A DNA stretch of 53,380 bases, taken from positions 1 through 53,380 of the forward strand of contig JAPLTF010000037.1 in assembly GCA_026398275.1 (NCBI GenBank), written 5' to 3'. The stretch comes from Verrucomicrobiota bacterium (GTDB lineage: Bacteria; Verrucomicrobiota; Verrucomicrobiia; Chthoniobacterales; Terrimicrobiaceae). The notes beneath the pieces are model-generated. The model did no database searches. It was not told the origin of the DNA and saw only the letters and a program-made list of their open reading frames with translations. Below, one piece after another: positions 16,481-25,722 of this stretch. Made by a program: the position numbers and the translations under genes. Every line of letters begins with the position of its first letter. Position 1 is the stretch's first letter.

Positions 16481-19400
16481 CTACTTCAGCAGCTTCTCCA
16501 GCTGGCTGTCCGGCTTGGCCCCGAGTTCCAAAGCCTTGGCGTAGAATTTTTTTGCGAGCTGCTTGGAGGCCGCATCCCCGGAGGCGTGGAGGACGGCGAG
16601 ATTGAAGTGCGCCTCGGCGTAGGCCGGGCTGAGCTTCAGGGCTTTCTGGATCTCCTGGATCGCGCGCTCCCGGTCTCCCTTCTGCTCAAAGGCGACGCCG
16701 AGATAGTTGAAGGCCGAGGGATCGCTGGGATCGAGATAGACCGCGGTGAGCAGGGATTTCATGGCGGCATCGGCCTGGCCGGTCCGGAGAAGAATGATTC
16801 CGAGCGTCGTGTGCGAGAAGGCGTCGTCCGGGCTGATCGCGATGGCGTTGCGGATCGACTTCTCCGCGAGGCTCAGCCGGCCGAGCTCGAGCTGGACGGC
16901 GGCGAGGTTTGACCAGGCGAGGCTGTTGGTCGGTGCCCTGTCGGCGACCTGCTGGTAGAGGGTCTCGGCCGCCTCGAAATTTTTCGCCTGGAACTCCTTC
17001 TCGGCCCTGGCCTGAAGGATCTGCAGGGACTCCCCGGCGGGGAGGGCCGAGGTCGTCAGCACCGAAGAGGGCTCCGCGTTGTTGAGAAAGACCGGGGCCA
17101 CCTCGTTCAGGGAGAGCGGCGGCGGAAGCGTCAGCTGGAATGCCTGTGCACCGGCCTCGCCCAGGAGCTTCTCCAGCTCGAGGATCTTCAGGTCCCGCGT
17201 GGCGAGCTCGGTGAATAGATTTGAGATTTTGTCGTTCGCGAGATCCAGATCGGATTGGAGCTGGGTGATGAGGGCCATCTTCACCGGCTCGTCTTTTTCC
17301 AGTTCGAGCGCCTTGGCCTCCGCGGCCTCAAGCCGTTCGGAGAGGCTGCGGTTGCGATCGAGTGTGAGCTCCGTGTTCTTCGCGGTCTGGAGGCGGAGCA
17401 GCGTGTCGTTGAGCTGGGTGGCAAGCTGGGTGTTCTGCTCCTTGAGCTTGTCGAGCAGCTCGGCGTTGTTCCGGACGGCGGCTTCAGTGGATTTTTTTGG
17501 AAAGAGCTGGATCGCCAATACCGCGAGCGCGCACACGGCGGCAACCGACGCGAAGGCGAGCGCTTTCCGCGAGGAGGGACGCCTTCTTCTGGAATCCTCG
17601 AGCGAATGCGATACCTCGGCAAGCTGCCGCGAGAGGACGCGGTTCTGCCTCCTGGCCTCGTCGAGCTCGGAGCTGTGACGATCCAGGTTCTCCTTCAAAG
17701 TCTTGGCGGAATCGGCCTCGATTTGGGCAATTCTGGAGCGCAGCGAATCCTCCGACTTCCGGAATTCCTCCAGGACCCGCTCGTGCGAGACCAGGCGGAC
17801 CTTGAGGGACTCGGCGAGGGCCGCTTCGCCCCTGGCCTCCTCGAGCTGGGTGCTCAGATGTTTTTCCTTGGCGCGAAGTTCGGACAGCGACGCGGTCTGG
17901 GCGGCAAGCTCGGCCTGGAGCAACCCGACGCGGGCGGCATCGCGCCGGGCGGCTTCGAGCTCCACGGCGAGGGACTTTTCTTTCTGGCGAAGCGCCTCCA
18001 GATCCATCCTGCGGGCAGAAATCTCCTGGCGCAACGCCTCGGCATCCCGGCCCTGCACACGGGCGGCTTCCAGCTCCGCGAGCAGCGACTGCTCCCGCTC
18101 CTGAAGCGCCTGCAATGCGGCGCGCTGGTTACTCAAATCCTGGCCGAGCTTCTCCACCCGTCCGCCTTCGTCCCTTGCGGTCTCGAGCTCCCGAAGCAGA
18201 TCCGCCTCGCGCTGGCGGAGCCCGGCAAGCGTCAGCTTCTGCCCAGAGAGCTCCTGTTGCAGCTGATCCATCTGCCCCAGCCTGGCCTGCGCCACATTCA
18301 AGTCCCGTTGAAGCGTCTGCTCGCGGGAGCGGAGCGCCTCCACCTCGGCGCGCACCGAGACGAGGTCGTCCGTCAGCTTCCTAACTTCCGCCCCATCGAC
18401 GCGCGCCGAGTTCAGCTCCGCAACAAGCGAGGCCTCGCGTTGGCGGGAGGCTTCGAGCGCGGCCAGCTGGGCGGCGATTTGGATCTGAAGCCTTTCGGCA
18501 ACAAGCGCCTGAGCACGGGCGGAATCGATCTCGGAAAGCAGCTCCGCCTCCCGTCCGCTCTGGAGCGCAATCGAGGCCTGCTGCTCCTCAAGCTGCTTTT
18601 GAATGGCCTCCGCGCGGGCCGCGCGGGCATTGGCGGCTTCGAGCTCGGAAACCAAAGCGCCCTCGCGCTGGCGCAGGCCCTCGACGACGGTCCGCTGCGC
18701 GACCAGCTCGGCGCGGAGCTTCTCCGACTGGCCGGCGAGGATTCGCGCACTTTCGAGTTCGAAGGAAAGATGTTGCTCCCGCTCGCGCAGAGCCTCCATC
18801 GACTCCCGGTATCCGCTCAGCTCATCCAGCAGTTTGTCGGAGTGCACGGTCCCGCGGGATTCGGCCAATTCGGCGGAAAGCGACTCCTCCCGCCCGCGCA
18901 TCTCCTCGATCTCCGACCTCTGGGCGATCAGTTCGCCCTGCAGCGACTCGACAAGCTTGAACTGGTATTCTGCGGACTCCAGCCGGCTGGAGAGCGACTT
19001 TTCGCGCTCCTTCGAAACGAGGAGCTCCGAATGCTGCTGCTCCAGCTCCTCCTGCAGCTTGCGGGCCCAGACCCGTGAGGAATGCCCCCATTTCAGCTCT
19101 GCGCGCTGTTTGGCAAGCCGGCCCTCGAGCAAGCGGGCTCGCTCCTCAAATTTTTTCGCCGCGGCAAGCTGGTCCTCCAGCGCCTGCTCCCGCTTTCTGG
19201 ATTCCTCCAGCCTCGCCAGATGCTCCCGCGCTTCCGTCTGGAAGGATTGCGCGAGCGCGGTCTCCACATGGGCCTCCTCCAGGTGATGCGCCAGTTCCTC
19301 CCTCTGCTTCAGCAGCGCTTCCATCTCGGCTTTTTGCGCGTTCAGCTGCGACGATAGCGCCTCCACCCGGGCGGCTTCCTTCTTCGCGGACTCCAGCTCC

Positions 19401-19684
19401 GACAACAAGGATTTTTCCCGGCTGTGAAACGACTCAAGCGCCTCCTCCTGCTGCTGCGCCAACTCCACCTGAAACGCAAACGCCTGCCCCGCCTTGTTCC
19501 GCGTCTCCTCGATCTGCATCCGCAGAAAATCCTCGCGCGACTTCGCTCGGTCCAGCTCCGCCTGGATCACAGCCAATCGCTGGTCCGCAGTCAGCGGATT
19601 TTTTTCCCCCTGATCCCCATGAAACAAACCCGAACCTTCTGCCGGGAAATAATCAGGATCTTTCTGCGAGTTCATAAAGGACAT
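16481..19684 (-). CDS. membrane protein with 38-residue coiled-coil repeats and C-terminal TPRs
   Basis: The 1067-residue protein has no family name I can give. Residues ~46-640 are made of consecutive units of nearly always 38 residues. They have the pattern xLRxREx-L-xxELExAR-x9-L-xxEL-xxQ-xxLE, with about 15 units, one of 37 and one cut to 24 residues. A basic stretch (D-S-R-R-R-R-P-S-S-R-K) and a single membrane span (~709-728, FASVAAVCALAVLAIQLF) follow. After that come another coiled coil (~740-860) and four to five TPRs (~905-1060, with A-W-S-N-L-A-A-V-Q-L-E-L-G-R and N-Y-L-G-V-A-F-E-Q-K-G-D). The positive-inside rule puts the long coil in the cytoplasm and the TPRs outside. An envelope scaffold or tether is plausible. 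It stands next to, and divergent from, the exopolysaccharide initiation gene. Confidence 0.75.
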   Translation of the reverse strand: MSFMNSQKDPDYFPAEGSGLFHGDQGEKNPLTADQRLAVIQAELDRAKSREDFLRMQIEETRNKAGQAFAFQVELAQQQEEALESFHSREKSLLSELESAKKEAARVEALSSQLNAQKAEMEALLKQREELAHHLEEAHVETALAQSFQTEAREHLARLEESRKREQALEDQLAAAKKFEERARLLEGRLAKQRAELKWGHSSRVWARKLQEELEQQHSELLVSKEREKSLSSRLESAEYQFKLVESLQGELIAQRSEIEEMRGREESLSAELAESRGTVHSDKLLDELSGYRESMEALREREQHLSFELESARILAGQSEKLRAELVAQRTVVEGLRQREGALVSELEAANARAARAEAIQKQLEEQQASIALQSGREAELLSEIDSARAQALVAERLQIQIAAQLAALEASRQREASLVAELNSARVDGAEVRKLTDDLVSVRAEVEALRSREQTLQRDLNVAQARLGQMDQLQQELSGQKLTLAGLRQREADLLRELETARDEGGRVEKLGQDLSNQRAALQALQEREQSLLAELEAARVQGRDAEALRQEISARRMDLEALRQKEKSLAVELEAARRDAARVGLLQAELAAQTASLSELRAKEKHLSTQLEEARGEAALAESLKVRLVSHERVLEEFRKSEDSLRSRIAQIEADSAKTLKENLDRHSSELDEARRQNRVLSRQLAEVSHSLEDSRRRRPSSRKALAFASVAAVCALAVLAIQLFPKKSTEAAVRNNAELLDKLKEQNTQLATQLNDTLLRLQTAKNTELTLDRNRSLSERLEAAEAKALELEKDEPVKMALITQLQSDLDLANDKISNLFTELATRDLKILELEKLLGEAGAQAFQLTLPPPLSLNEVAPVFLNNAEPSSVLTTSALPAGESLQILQARAEKEFQAKNFEAAETLYQQVADRAPTNSLAWSNLAAVQLELGRLSLAEKSIRNAIAISPDDAFSHTTLGIILLRTGQADAAMKSLLTAVYLDPSDPSAFNYLGVAFEQKGDRERAIQEIQKALKLSPAYAEAHFNLAVLHASGDAASKQLAKKFYAKALELGAKPDSQLEKLLK

Positions 19685-19825
19685 TAAGAATTAATACGCA
19701 GATCATGCGAAATATCGTAACCGACTGCAAGCCAATTGTGCAACCGGATGAAAAAAGGAGTTCTTGAGATTTTTTTTTGATAAGCGAAGATGCATGCTTG
19801 TCCGATTTGAAGCAAATAATCCCAT

Positions 19826-21223
19826 ATGTTCCAGTATCGTGAGCTTGGTTTGATTCAGCTGTATCAAATCGGCGTCACGCTGGTGATGAGCGTTTTGTTT
19901 TGGGGATATTTCCTGATCCTGGACAACTTGGTTCCGGGGTTTTCTCTGATGGGATTTTCGACGTATCTCGAGTATTTTCTGGCGATCACGCTGGGGTTTC
20001 AGCTCTCGTTCCTGAGTTCGAAGCAGCACGATATCTTTTCCGTGACGTCGGGGATCATGGAGAGCCACCGCTTCATCTGGCCGCACATGGTCTTTGCGAC
20101 GGCGATCACGTTCATGTTTGCGTTTTTGAAGCGGGACGAAGCGATCTCGCGGCTGTTTCTTTTCACGTATATTCCGCTGACGTATGTCGTGCTGGTGGTG
20201 ATCAACCGCTATTTCGCGCTGAACATCCTGAGGAGGTGCCTGCACCACCAGAGCCAGAAGCTTCTGCTCATAGGCCGGCCGGAGGAGCTGCCGAATGTCG
20301 AATCCCTGCTCTCGAAGGCGAAATTGTTCGGGCTGGTCACGGCCGGCATGCTGACGGAGGCGGACGAGCTGCCCGAGGGCATCAGGAAGCTCGGCGGGCC
20401 GGACGATCTGGAGCAGGTTTTGGACACCCACGACATCGGGAACATCTTCATCATCGGGAGCCCGAGAGACCGCCGGTGGCTTGGCGGGTGGATGCGGCTG
20501 GCCGAGGCCCGAGGGTGCAGAGTCTCGATGGTGAACGACCTGGATGTCTTTCTCCAGAGGCGGCTTTCCTTCTTCCGCTGCGACAACATCGACATGATCG
20601 AGCTCCGCGAGGAGCCGCTCCAGAACGCGATCAACCGCATGGTCAAACGGACGTTCGACATCTGCTTCAGCCTGGTGGTGGTCGTCTTTATCCTGCCGCC
20701 GCTGATCCTGCTGGTGTGGATCTTCCAGAAGCTGCAGGCCCCGGGCCCGCTCTTTTTCAAGCAGAGGAGATCGGGGCTGCACAACAATCCGTTCACGATT
20801 TTCAAATTCCGCACGATGTATGCCGACCAATGCGAGTCCTCCCGCCAGGTGACAGCAAATGACGGGCGGGTTTTTCCGGCGGGGCGCTGGCTGAGGAAAT
20901 TCAGTCTCGACGAGTTTCCCCAGTTTTTGAACGTGCTGGACGGCCAGATGAGCATCGTGGGCCCGCGGCCACACATGCCGGAGCATGACGAGGTCTTCGA
21001 GGAAACCATGGCGGCCTACCGGATCCGCCACTTCGTCAAGCCGGGCCTGAGCGGGCTGGCGCAGATCCGCGGGTTCCGGGGAGAGGCAATGTCGAAGGAC
21101 CACATCGTGAGACGCGTCGAATGCGACATCGAATACATCGAGACGTGGTCGCTGCCGCTGGATATCCGGGTGATCTGGCGGACGCTGATCGATGTCCTGC
21201 GGCCGCCGAAATCCGCCTACTGA
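19826..21223 (+). CDS. polyprenyl-phosphate sugar phosphotransferase (WcaJ/Wba type)
   Basis: The 465-residue protein starts exopolysaccharide synthesis by moving a sugar-1-phosphate to undecaprenyl phosphate in the inner membrane. It has four N-terminal membrane segments and a soluble domain with a Rossmann-like strand (KLLLIGRPEELPNV). A fifth hydrophobic segment (FDICFSLVVVVFILPPLILL) leads into the catalytic core. The core shows the family hallmarks F-K-F-R-T-M, S-L-D-E-F-P-Q-F-L-N-V-L, M-S-I-V-G-P-R-P and V-K-P-G-L-S-G-L-A-Q. Length and order fit the full-length WcaJ group. It converges on the GT4 operon, and the two stop regions overlap by 7 bp. The sugar, glucose or galactose, cannot be told from sequence. 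Confidence 0.9.
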   Translation: MFQYRELGLIQLYQIGVTLVMSVLFWGYFLILDNLVPGFSLMGFSTYLEYFLAITLGFQLSFLSSKQHDIFSVTSGIMESHRFIWPHMVFATAITFMFAFLKRDEAISRLFLFTYIPLTYVVLVVINRYFALNILRRCLHHQSQKLLLIGRPEELPNVESLLSKAKLFGLVTAGMLTEADELPEGIRKLGGPDDLEQVLDTHDIGNIFIIGSPRDRRWLGGWMRLAEARGCRVSMVNDLDVFLQRRLSFFRCDNIDMIELREEPLQNAINRMVKRTFDICFSLVVVVFILPPLILLVWIFQKLQAPGPLFFKQRRSGLHNNPFTIFKFRTMYADQCESSRQVTANDGRVFPAGRWLRKFSLDEFPQFLNVLDGQMSIVGPRPHMPEHDEVFEETMAAYRIRHFVKPGLSGLAQIRGFRGEAMSKDHIVRRVECDIEYIETWSLPLDIRVIWRTLIDVLRPPKSAY

Positions 21224-22299
21224 TCGAAGAGCAGGCGGGTCATTTTTTCCACAAAAGCCTCCCTGGAAAACAGCACCGCGTGAGCGCGGATGGCGTCCCG
21301 GTTCCAGGATGTCTGCTCGCACCGGCTCACGGCCTCAAGGAATCCCTCCTCGGATGCGTCGGTGAAAAATACGCCCGTGAGCCCGTCGACAACGGTTTCC
21401 AGCGCCCCGCCCCGACCGAGCGCGATGACAGGTTTTCCGCAGGCCATCGCCTCGACGGGCGTGATTCCGAAATCCTCCTCGCCGGGCAGGATGAGGCCGC
21501 GGCATTTTGAGTAGTGCTCGTGGATTTCCCGGTCTCCCATCCGCCCGCAAAACCGGATCGATGGTCCGGCCATCTCCTCGAGGCGCTCGCGATAGGGCCC
21601 CTCCCCGATCACCACTAGGCGTTGCCCCGTGCGGGTGAACGCCCGGACAGGCAGCTCGATATTTTTGTAGCCGAGCAATCTGGAGACCACGAGGTAGTAG
21701 CCTTCCTCGGCGGCGGACACATGGAACCGTGAGGTTTCCACCGGCGGGTGGACGACCAGCGAGTCCAGGCCGTAGCATCGCTTGACCCGCTCATGAACAT
21801 TCCGGGAATTGGCGACAAGGACATTCATCCTGGATGCGGCTTCACGGTCCTTCTCGCGAAGCCCCGGAAGAACGCGGCGGGCGAACCCGTTCACCAGGCG
21901 CGCGCCGAACTCGTATTTCAGGTAGTCATCGGTCTGCCACAGAAACCTCGTCGTGTTGTGCATGTAGCAGACGGTCCGCGTCCGCGGCGGAAACCGGAGA
22001 TACTTCGCAAACGTGCTGGAGCTGATCCAGGCGACATCCGCATCGATCTGCCCGAACGAGCGGAACGCGAGCGGATAGAGCGCGACGTATTTTTTGAAGT
22101 GGACGCTGTCCTGGACGAACGGGAGATGCTGCATCCATGACGTGCGGATATCCGCCCGGCGGAACTCCTCCCAGAGCCCGCTGTAGCGGCAGACGCTCGT
22201 GAAGATCGGCGCATCCGGAAAGCTCTCGTGCATCGCGGCGACAACCCGCTCGGCGCCCCCCATCTGGATGAGGTAATCATGTGCGAGCGCGAGTTTCAT
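21217..22299 (-). CDS. GT4-family glycosyltransferase
   Basis: The 360-residue protein has a GT-B fold. The N-terminal domain begins M-K-L-A-L-A-H-D-Y-L-I-Q-M-G-G-A-E-R, and the middle has Y-Y-L-V-V-S-R-L-L-G-Y-K-N-I. The C-terminal nucleotide-sugar site has the E-x7-E motif in E-D-F-G-I-T-P-V-E-A-M-A-C-G. N-terminal M-G-G-A-E-R is typical of GT4 enzymes in polysaccharide loci, several of which use GDP-mannose; the donor here is not certain. It is the last gene of the minus-strand operon, and its start overlaps the previous stop by 4 nt. Confidence 0.85.
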   Translation of the reverse strand: MKLALAHDYLIQMGGAERVVAAMHESFPDAPIFTSVCRYSGLWEEFRRADIRTSWMQHLPFVQDSVHFKKYVALYPLAFRSFGQIDADVAWISSSTFAKYLRFPPRTRTVCYMHNTTRFLWQTDDYLKYEFGARLVNGFARRVLPGLREKDREAASRMNVLVANSRNVHERVKRCYGLDSLVVHPPVETSRFHVSAAEEGYYLVVSRLLGYKNIELPVRAFTRTGQRLVVIGEGPYRERLEEMAGPSIRFCGRMGDREIHEHYSKCRGLILPGEEDFGITPVEAMACGKPVIALGRGGALETVVDGLTGVFFTDASEEGFLEAVSRCEQTSWNRDAIRAHAVLFSREAFVEKMTRLLFDQ

Positions 22300-23453
22300 C
22301 GGGAAGTGATTCCGGACAAGACGATGTCAGTTTTTTGGAGCACCGTGGACAGGGAATAGTTTTTTTGGGCCATGTCCAGCGCAAGCATTCCCGCTCCCCG
22401 CCCGCGATCGGGGAGGGCGAGGACGTTTTGCAGGGTCAGGGCGAGGCTGGCGGCATCGCCCGGCAAAAACAGCCAGCCGGTTTCGCCATCGCGGATGATC
22501 TCCTCCGGACCGCCTGACCGGCTTGCAATCACGGGCTTTCCGGAAAGCATTCCCTCCACGACAACCCGTCCGAACGGCTCGGGCGCGACCGATGTGTGCA
22601 CGATGATATCCGCAGCCTGCATCAGCCGGGGAATATCCTCCCGCTGGCCAAGAAATTCCACCCGTCCCGCCAATGCGGGAGAGGAGGCGAGCGCCCGCAA
22701 CTCGCCGGCATAGCCGCGGTCGTCACCGGTGAAAAACGGGGCGCCGACAATCCACACCTTGAGCCCGGGAATTTGCGCCGCCGCCCGCAGAAGGACGTCC
22801 TGACCTTTCCAGCGGGCGATCCGCCCGAATACGGCGGCGACCGGCCCGGTGCCTGAATGAAATTCCTGCCGCGCCGCAAGAACCTCGCCAGGCGGAAACG
22901 GAGCAAATTGGGCAGGGTCAAATCCATTCGGGATCACATGCACCGGAGCTTTTCCGCCCGCAGCAACGCAGGCCGCCGCGGTGGCTGTTGAGTTGGCGAT
23001 GACCGCCGTGCATTGGTTGGCGGCCTGGACAATCAGGCGGATGTTCAGCCGGCTGAAGTGCTCCGAGGTCAACAGATCATGCAGGTGGAAGACGGCAGGC
23101 TTGCGGAGCCCGAGCCCGGCGGCGACCCCGTAGAGGAGAGCCTTTGCCGTGTTGAGATAAACCAGATCCGCGTCCCGGATTTCCTTTCGCAGCAAGCCCA
23201 GAAACCCTGCCAGCTCGGGAAGCGCGCGGAGGTGGTCCCCCATTCCGGCCTCCTTCGTGATGGCGGACAAACTCCGCGGCGCGTCGATCACCGATACCGG
23301 GACGTCCCGCTCCCGAAGGATCTCCTCGAATCGTCCGCGGGAAAAAAGCAGAACCCGCGAGCGGCCGCGATAATTTCCGGCGATATCCGCCAGGCAAAGC
23401 TCCGCGCCGCCGGGCTGGCCGCTCTGATCCAGAAAGAGAATTCGTCCGCTCAT
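22296..23453 (-). CDS. GT4-family glycosyltransferase
   Basis: The protein is about 385 residues with a GT-B fold. It begins M-S-G-R-I-L-F-L-D-Q-S-G-Q-P-G-G-A-E-L and has FGRIARWKGQDVLLRA. The E-x7-E motif sits in P-E-P-F-G-R-V-V-V-E-G-M-L-S-G-K-P. I chose the ATG at 23453 because it overlaps the stop of the preceding GT gene in an ATGA arrangement; the longer frame to 23537 would overlap by 88 nt. It adds a sugar to the lipid-linked repeat unit at the cytoplasmic face. Donor and acceptor are unknown. Confidence 0.85.
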   Translation of the reverse strand: MSGRILFLDQSGQPGGAELCLADIAGNYRGRSRVLLFSRGRFEEILRERDVPVSVIDAPRSLSAITKEAGMGDHLRALPELAGFLGLLRKEIRDADLVYLNTAKALLYGVAAGLGLRKPAVFHLHDLLTSEHFSRLNIRLIVQAANQCTAVIANSTATAAACVAAGGKAPVHVIPNGFDPAQFAPFPPGEVLAARQEFHSGTGPVAAVFGRIARWKGQDVLLRAAAQIPGLKVWIVGAPFFTGDDRGYAGELRALASSPALAGRVEFLGQREDIPRLMQAADIIVHTSVAPEPFGRVVVEGMLSGKPVIASRSGGPEEIIRDGETGWLFLPGDAASLALTLQNVLALPDRGRGAGMLALDMAQKNYSLSTVLQKTDIVLSGITSR

Positions 23454-24592
23454 CGGGAGGCGACCCGGGCATAGACGTCCGCAACCCGCCGGGCGATCGC
23501 GGGGAGGGAATAGTTTTTCTCCGCAAATGCGCGGCACTCGCCGGACGAGGGCAGGGACGACGGTTGACCCAGCGCCCGGAACAGCCCGCCGGCGATGGCG
23601 GATGGGCTTGTTCCCTCAAGCAGGAGCGATCCGCTCAGCTCGGCCACGGCCTCGGGAAGTCCCCCCACCGGAGTGACGAGCACCGGAACCCCGCAGGCCA
23701 GCGCCTCCAACGCCACGAGCCCGAATCCCTCGAGCTTCTGCGACGGCACAATCGAAAAGTCCGATGCCCCATAATATCCCGGCAGATCATCGTCAGGGAT
23801 GAATCCGCAAAAAAATATCCGGCTTTCCAAACCGAGTTTCCGGACCTGATCGCGCAGCCCGCTTTCCATTTCCCCGCGCCCCCCGATATACAAATCCGTG
23901 TCCGCATGGGAAGCGGCGATGCCCGCGAAGGCCTCGATCAGCTCGGCGATGCCCATCCGCGCGACCAGGCGCCGGACGCAAAAAACGGCCCGCCGATCCA
24001 ATGGCCAACCCAGGCGCTGGCGGATCACATTCCGGTTTTCGGCCGGGCGGAATTTCTCAACATCAACAGCCCCTGGAACAACCGAAATCCGCTCCGGCGC
24101 AACGCCGAACTTTTCGACCAACAGAGTCCGGAATGCCCCGGAGAGCGTGATGAAGTGATCGGCGCGGGAGTAGACCCTGCGCTCGATCGCCCGCTTGCAA
24201 AACACGGCTGCCGCGCCGGCACCGGACGCCGCAGCCTCCTCCGCCCACGGGCCATGAAAGTGGACGACGCGCCGTGCGCCGTTCAGATCTCCCGGCAGGA
24301 AAAACGAGTAGAGCGCAAAGTGGCTCGCAAGAATTTTCGGGGACGGTTCCGCTGTAACGCCCGCCCCCCATGTGCGGATCGCGGCACGCCGCTTCCAAAT
24401 CGGCGCGGCTGATGCCCCGAGCGAGATCCGTTGGAATTTCCCCCCCCCTGTCGTGGCCCCGTCAAATGCCGCAGCCGTGAACGGCCTCCCGATGGCCTCA
24501 AGCCCGGCCAGCAGGGAATCGAAATATCGGTCGGCACCTCCGCCCGAAGGACGAAAATGCATTCCCAACTGCCAGATCGTGAACGCGCTCAT
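23450..24592 (-). CDS. GT4-family glycosyltransferase
   Basis: The protein has 380 residues and a GT-B fold. The N-terminus has M-H-F-R-P-S-G-G-G-A-D-R, a glycine-rich acceptor loop. The donor site has FCVRRLVARMGIAELIEAF and an E-x7-E motif in L-E-G-F-G-L-V-A-L-E-A-L-A-C-G. It overlaps its neighbours on both sides by 4 nt, which points to translational coupling within one transcript. The specificity is not predictable. Confidence 0.85.
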   Translation of the reverse strand: MSAFTIWQLGMHFRPSGGGADRYFDSLLAGLEAIGRPFTAAAFDGATTGGGKFQRISLGASAAPIWKRRAAIRTWGAGVTAEPSPKILASHFALYSFFLPGDLNGARRVVHFHGPWAEEAAASGAGAAAVFCKRAIERRVYSRADHFITLSGAFRTLLVEKFGVAPERISVVPGAVDVEKFRPAENRNVIRQRLGWPLDRRAVFCVRRLVARMGIAELIEAFAGIAASHADTDLYIGGRGEMESGLRDQVRKLGLESRIFFCGFIPDDDLPGYYGASDFSIVPSQKLEGFGLVALEALACGVPVLVTPVGGLPEAVAELSGSLLLEGTSPSAIAGGLFRALGQPSSLPSSGECRAFAEKNYSLPAIARRVADVYARVASR

Positions 24593-25722
24593 TTTGCCGC
24601 CTCCTCCATCGCCGTGGCCATGCGCCGCGCGACAACCTCCACGGTTCCATTTTCAAGGACCCACTTTCGTCCGCGCTCTGCCAACTGTCCCCTCAATGCC
24701 GGCTGCCCAGCCATCGTCCGGATGCCGGCAGCCAGGGCCGGCGCGTCGCGCTCCGGAAAGACCAGCCCGCCGCCGCTCTTCGAAATCAAAACCGGAATTT
24801 CTCCGGAGTCCGAGCCCACGACCGGAGTCCCGCAAGCCATCGCCTCGACGATGACGCGACCGAATTGCTCCTTCCACGCAGGCTGGGTTTCCGAGGGGAC
24901 GACGAGCAGATCCATCGCGCTCAGATACTCCGGAATCCGCAGGTGCGGAACGAAGGAATGGAACGTCACGCGGTCGCGGATTCCCCCTTGCGAAAGCAGT
25001 CGCTCAAACTCCGCCTGCCAGTCTCCGGTGCCGATGACATGAAGCTTCCACGCGCAATCTTTCAGCAGGGCCAGTGCGGATGCCAGCGTCCCGAGCCCCT
25101 TGGATTCCACAAGCCGCCCGACATACCCGATGACCGTCTCCCCGGCCGCGTGGGGAAATAGCGGCGCATCGGCCTTGCGCGGATAGCAGACCGTGGGATC
25201 GATCGGCAGCGGGCAGACGGTGCAGCGGGCCAGCGTGTTTTTTGCGGCGAGCACCGAGGCGACCGTCTCGCTCACCGGAAAGGCAAACCGGCTCGACCGG
25301 TGGACGAACCGCTCGATCCATGAAAAGGGAGGCGGGTAGGATTTTAGAATATTTTGTGCGGAATAATATCCGAACGCAGCCGGAGATTTGAGCCGGGAGT
25401 TGGCGAAACACACCTGCCCGGTCGCGGTCGCGTAGGGCTCGTGGTGCATGTAGATGACATCGAAACCTTCCCGGGCCAGATACGCGCCCCACGCCTTGCG
25501 GTAGCAATGCAGGATGATGTTCCCGTTGAACGCCACGGGGAACCTGTCCACCCTTCCCTCGAGCCCCGGCCAGTCGTTCTGATCGAGCGAATTCCCAAAC
25601 TCATCCCGCCAGCCCGCAGGGATCACCAGCCGTAAATTCCACCCGGTCGCGCGGCGGATCTCCGCAAACACCGCCTGGTTCGCGGCTGTCGCACAGGGAT
25701 GGCTGACGATCAGGACCTTCAT
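24589..25722 (-). CDS. GT4-family glycosyltransferase
   Basis: The protein has 377 residues and a GT-B fold. It starts M-K-V-L-I-V-S-H-P-C-A-T-A-A-N and has a central G-Y-V-G-R-L-V-E-S-K-G-L-G-T-L. The E-x7-E motif is in K-E-Q-F-G-R-V-I-V-E-A-M-A-C-G-T-P. The H-P-C-A motif near residue 8 is unlike its four operon neighbours, which have G-G or D-G-S loops, so it probably takes a different acceptor. Its start and stop overlap the neighbours by 4 nt. Donor and acceptor sugars are unknown. Confidence 0.85.
   Translation of the reverse strand: MKVLIVSHPCATAANQAVFAEIRRATGWNLRLVIPAGWRDEFGNSLDQNDWPGLEGRVDRFPVAFNGNIILHCYRKAWGAYLAREGFDVIYMHHEPYATATGQVCFANSRLKSPAAFGYYSAQNILKSYPPPFSWIERFVHRSSRFAFPVSETVASVLAAKNTLARCTVCPLPIDPTVCYPRKADAPLFPHAAGETVIGYVGRLVESKGLGTLASALALLKDCAWKLHVIGTGDWQAEFERLLSQGGIRDRVTFHSFVPHLRIPEYLSAMDLLVVPSETQPAWKEQFGRVIVEAMACGTPVVGSDSGEIPVLISKSGGGLVFPERDAPALAAGIRTMAGQPALRGQLAERGRKWVLENGTVEVVARRMATAMEEAAK

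Noticed and set aside
17255-19078. A 607-codon plus-strand frame opposite the coiled-coil gene
   Set aside because: Its apparent repeats are the mirror of the 38-residue coiled-coil repeats on the minus strand.
16481-19684. Could the regularly repeated DNA be a CRISPR or satellite array?
   Set aside because: The repetition is at protein level with divergent codons, within one long reading frame with a membrane span and TPRs.
19703-21322. A 539-codon minus-strand frame opposite the WcaJ-type gene
   Set aside because: Antisense shadow of a gene with clear phosphoglycosyltransferase motifs.
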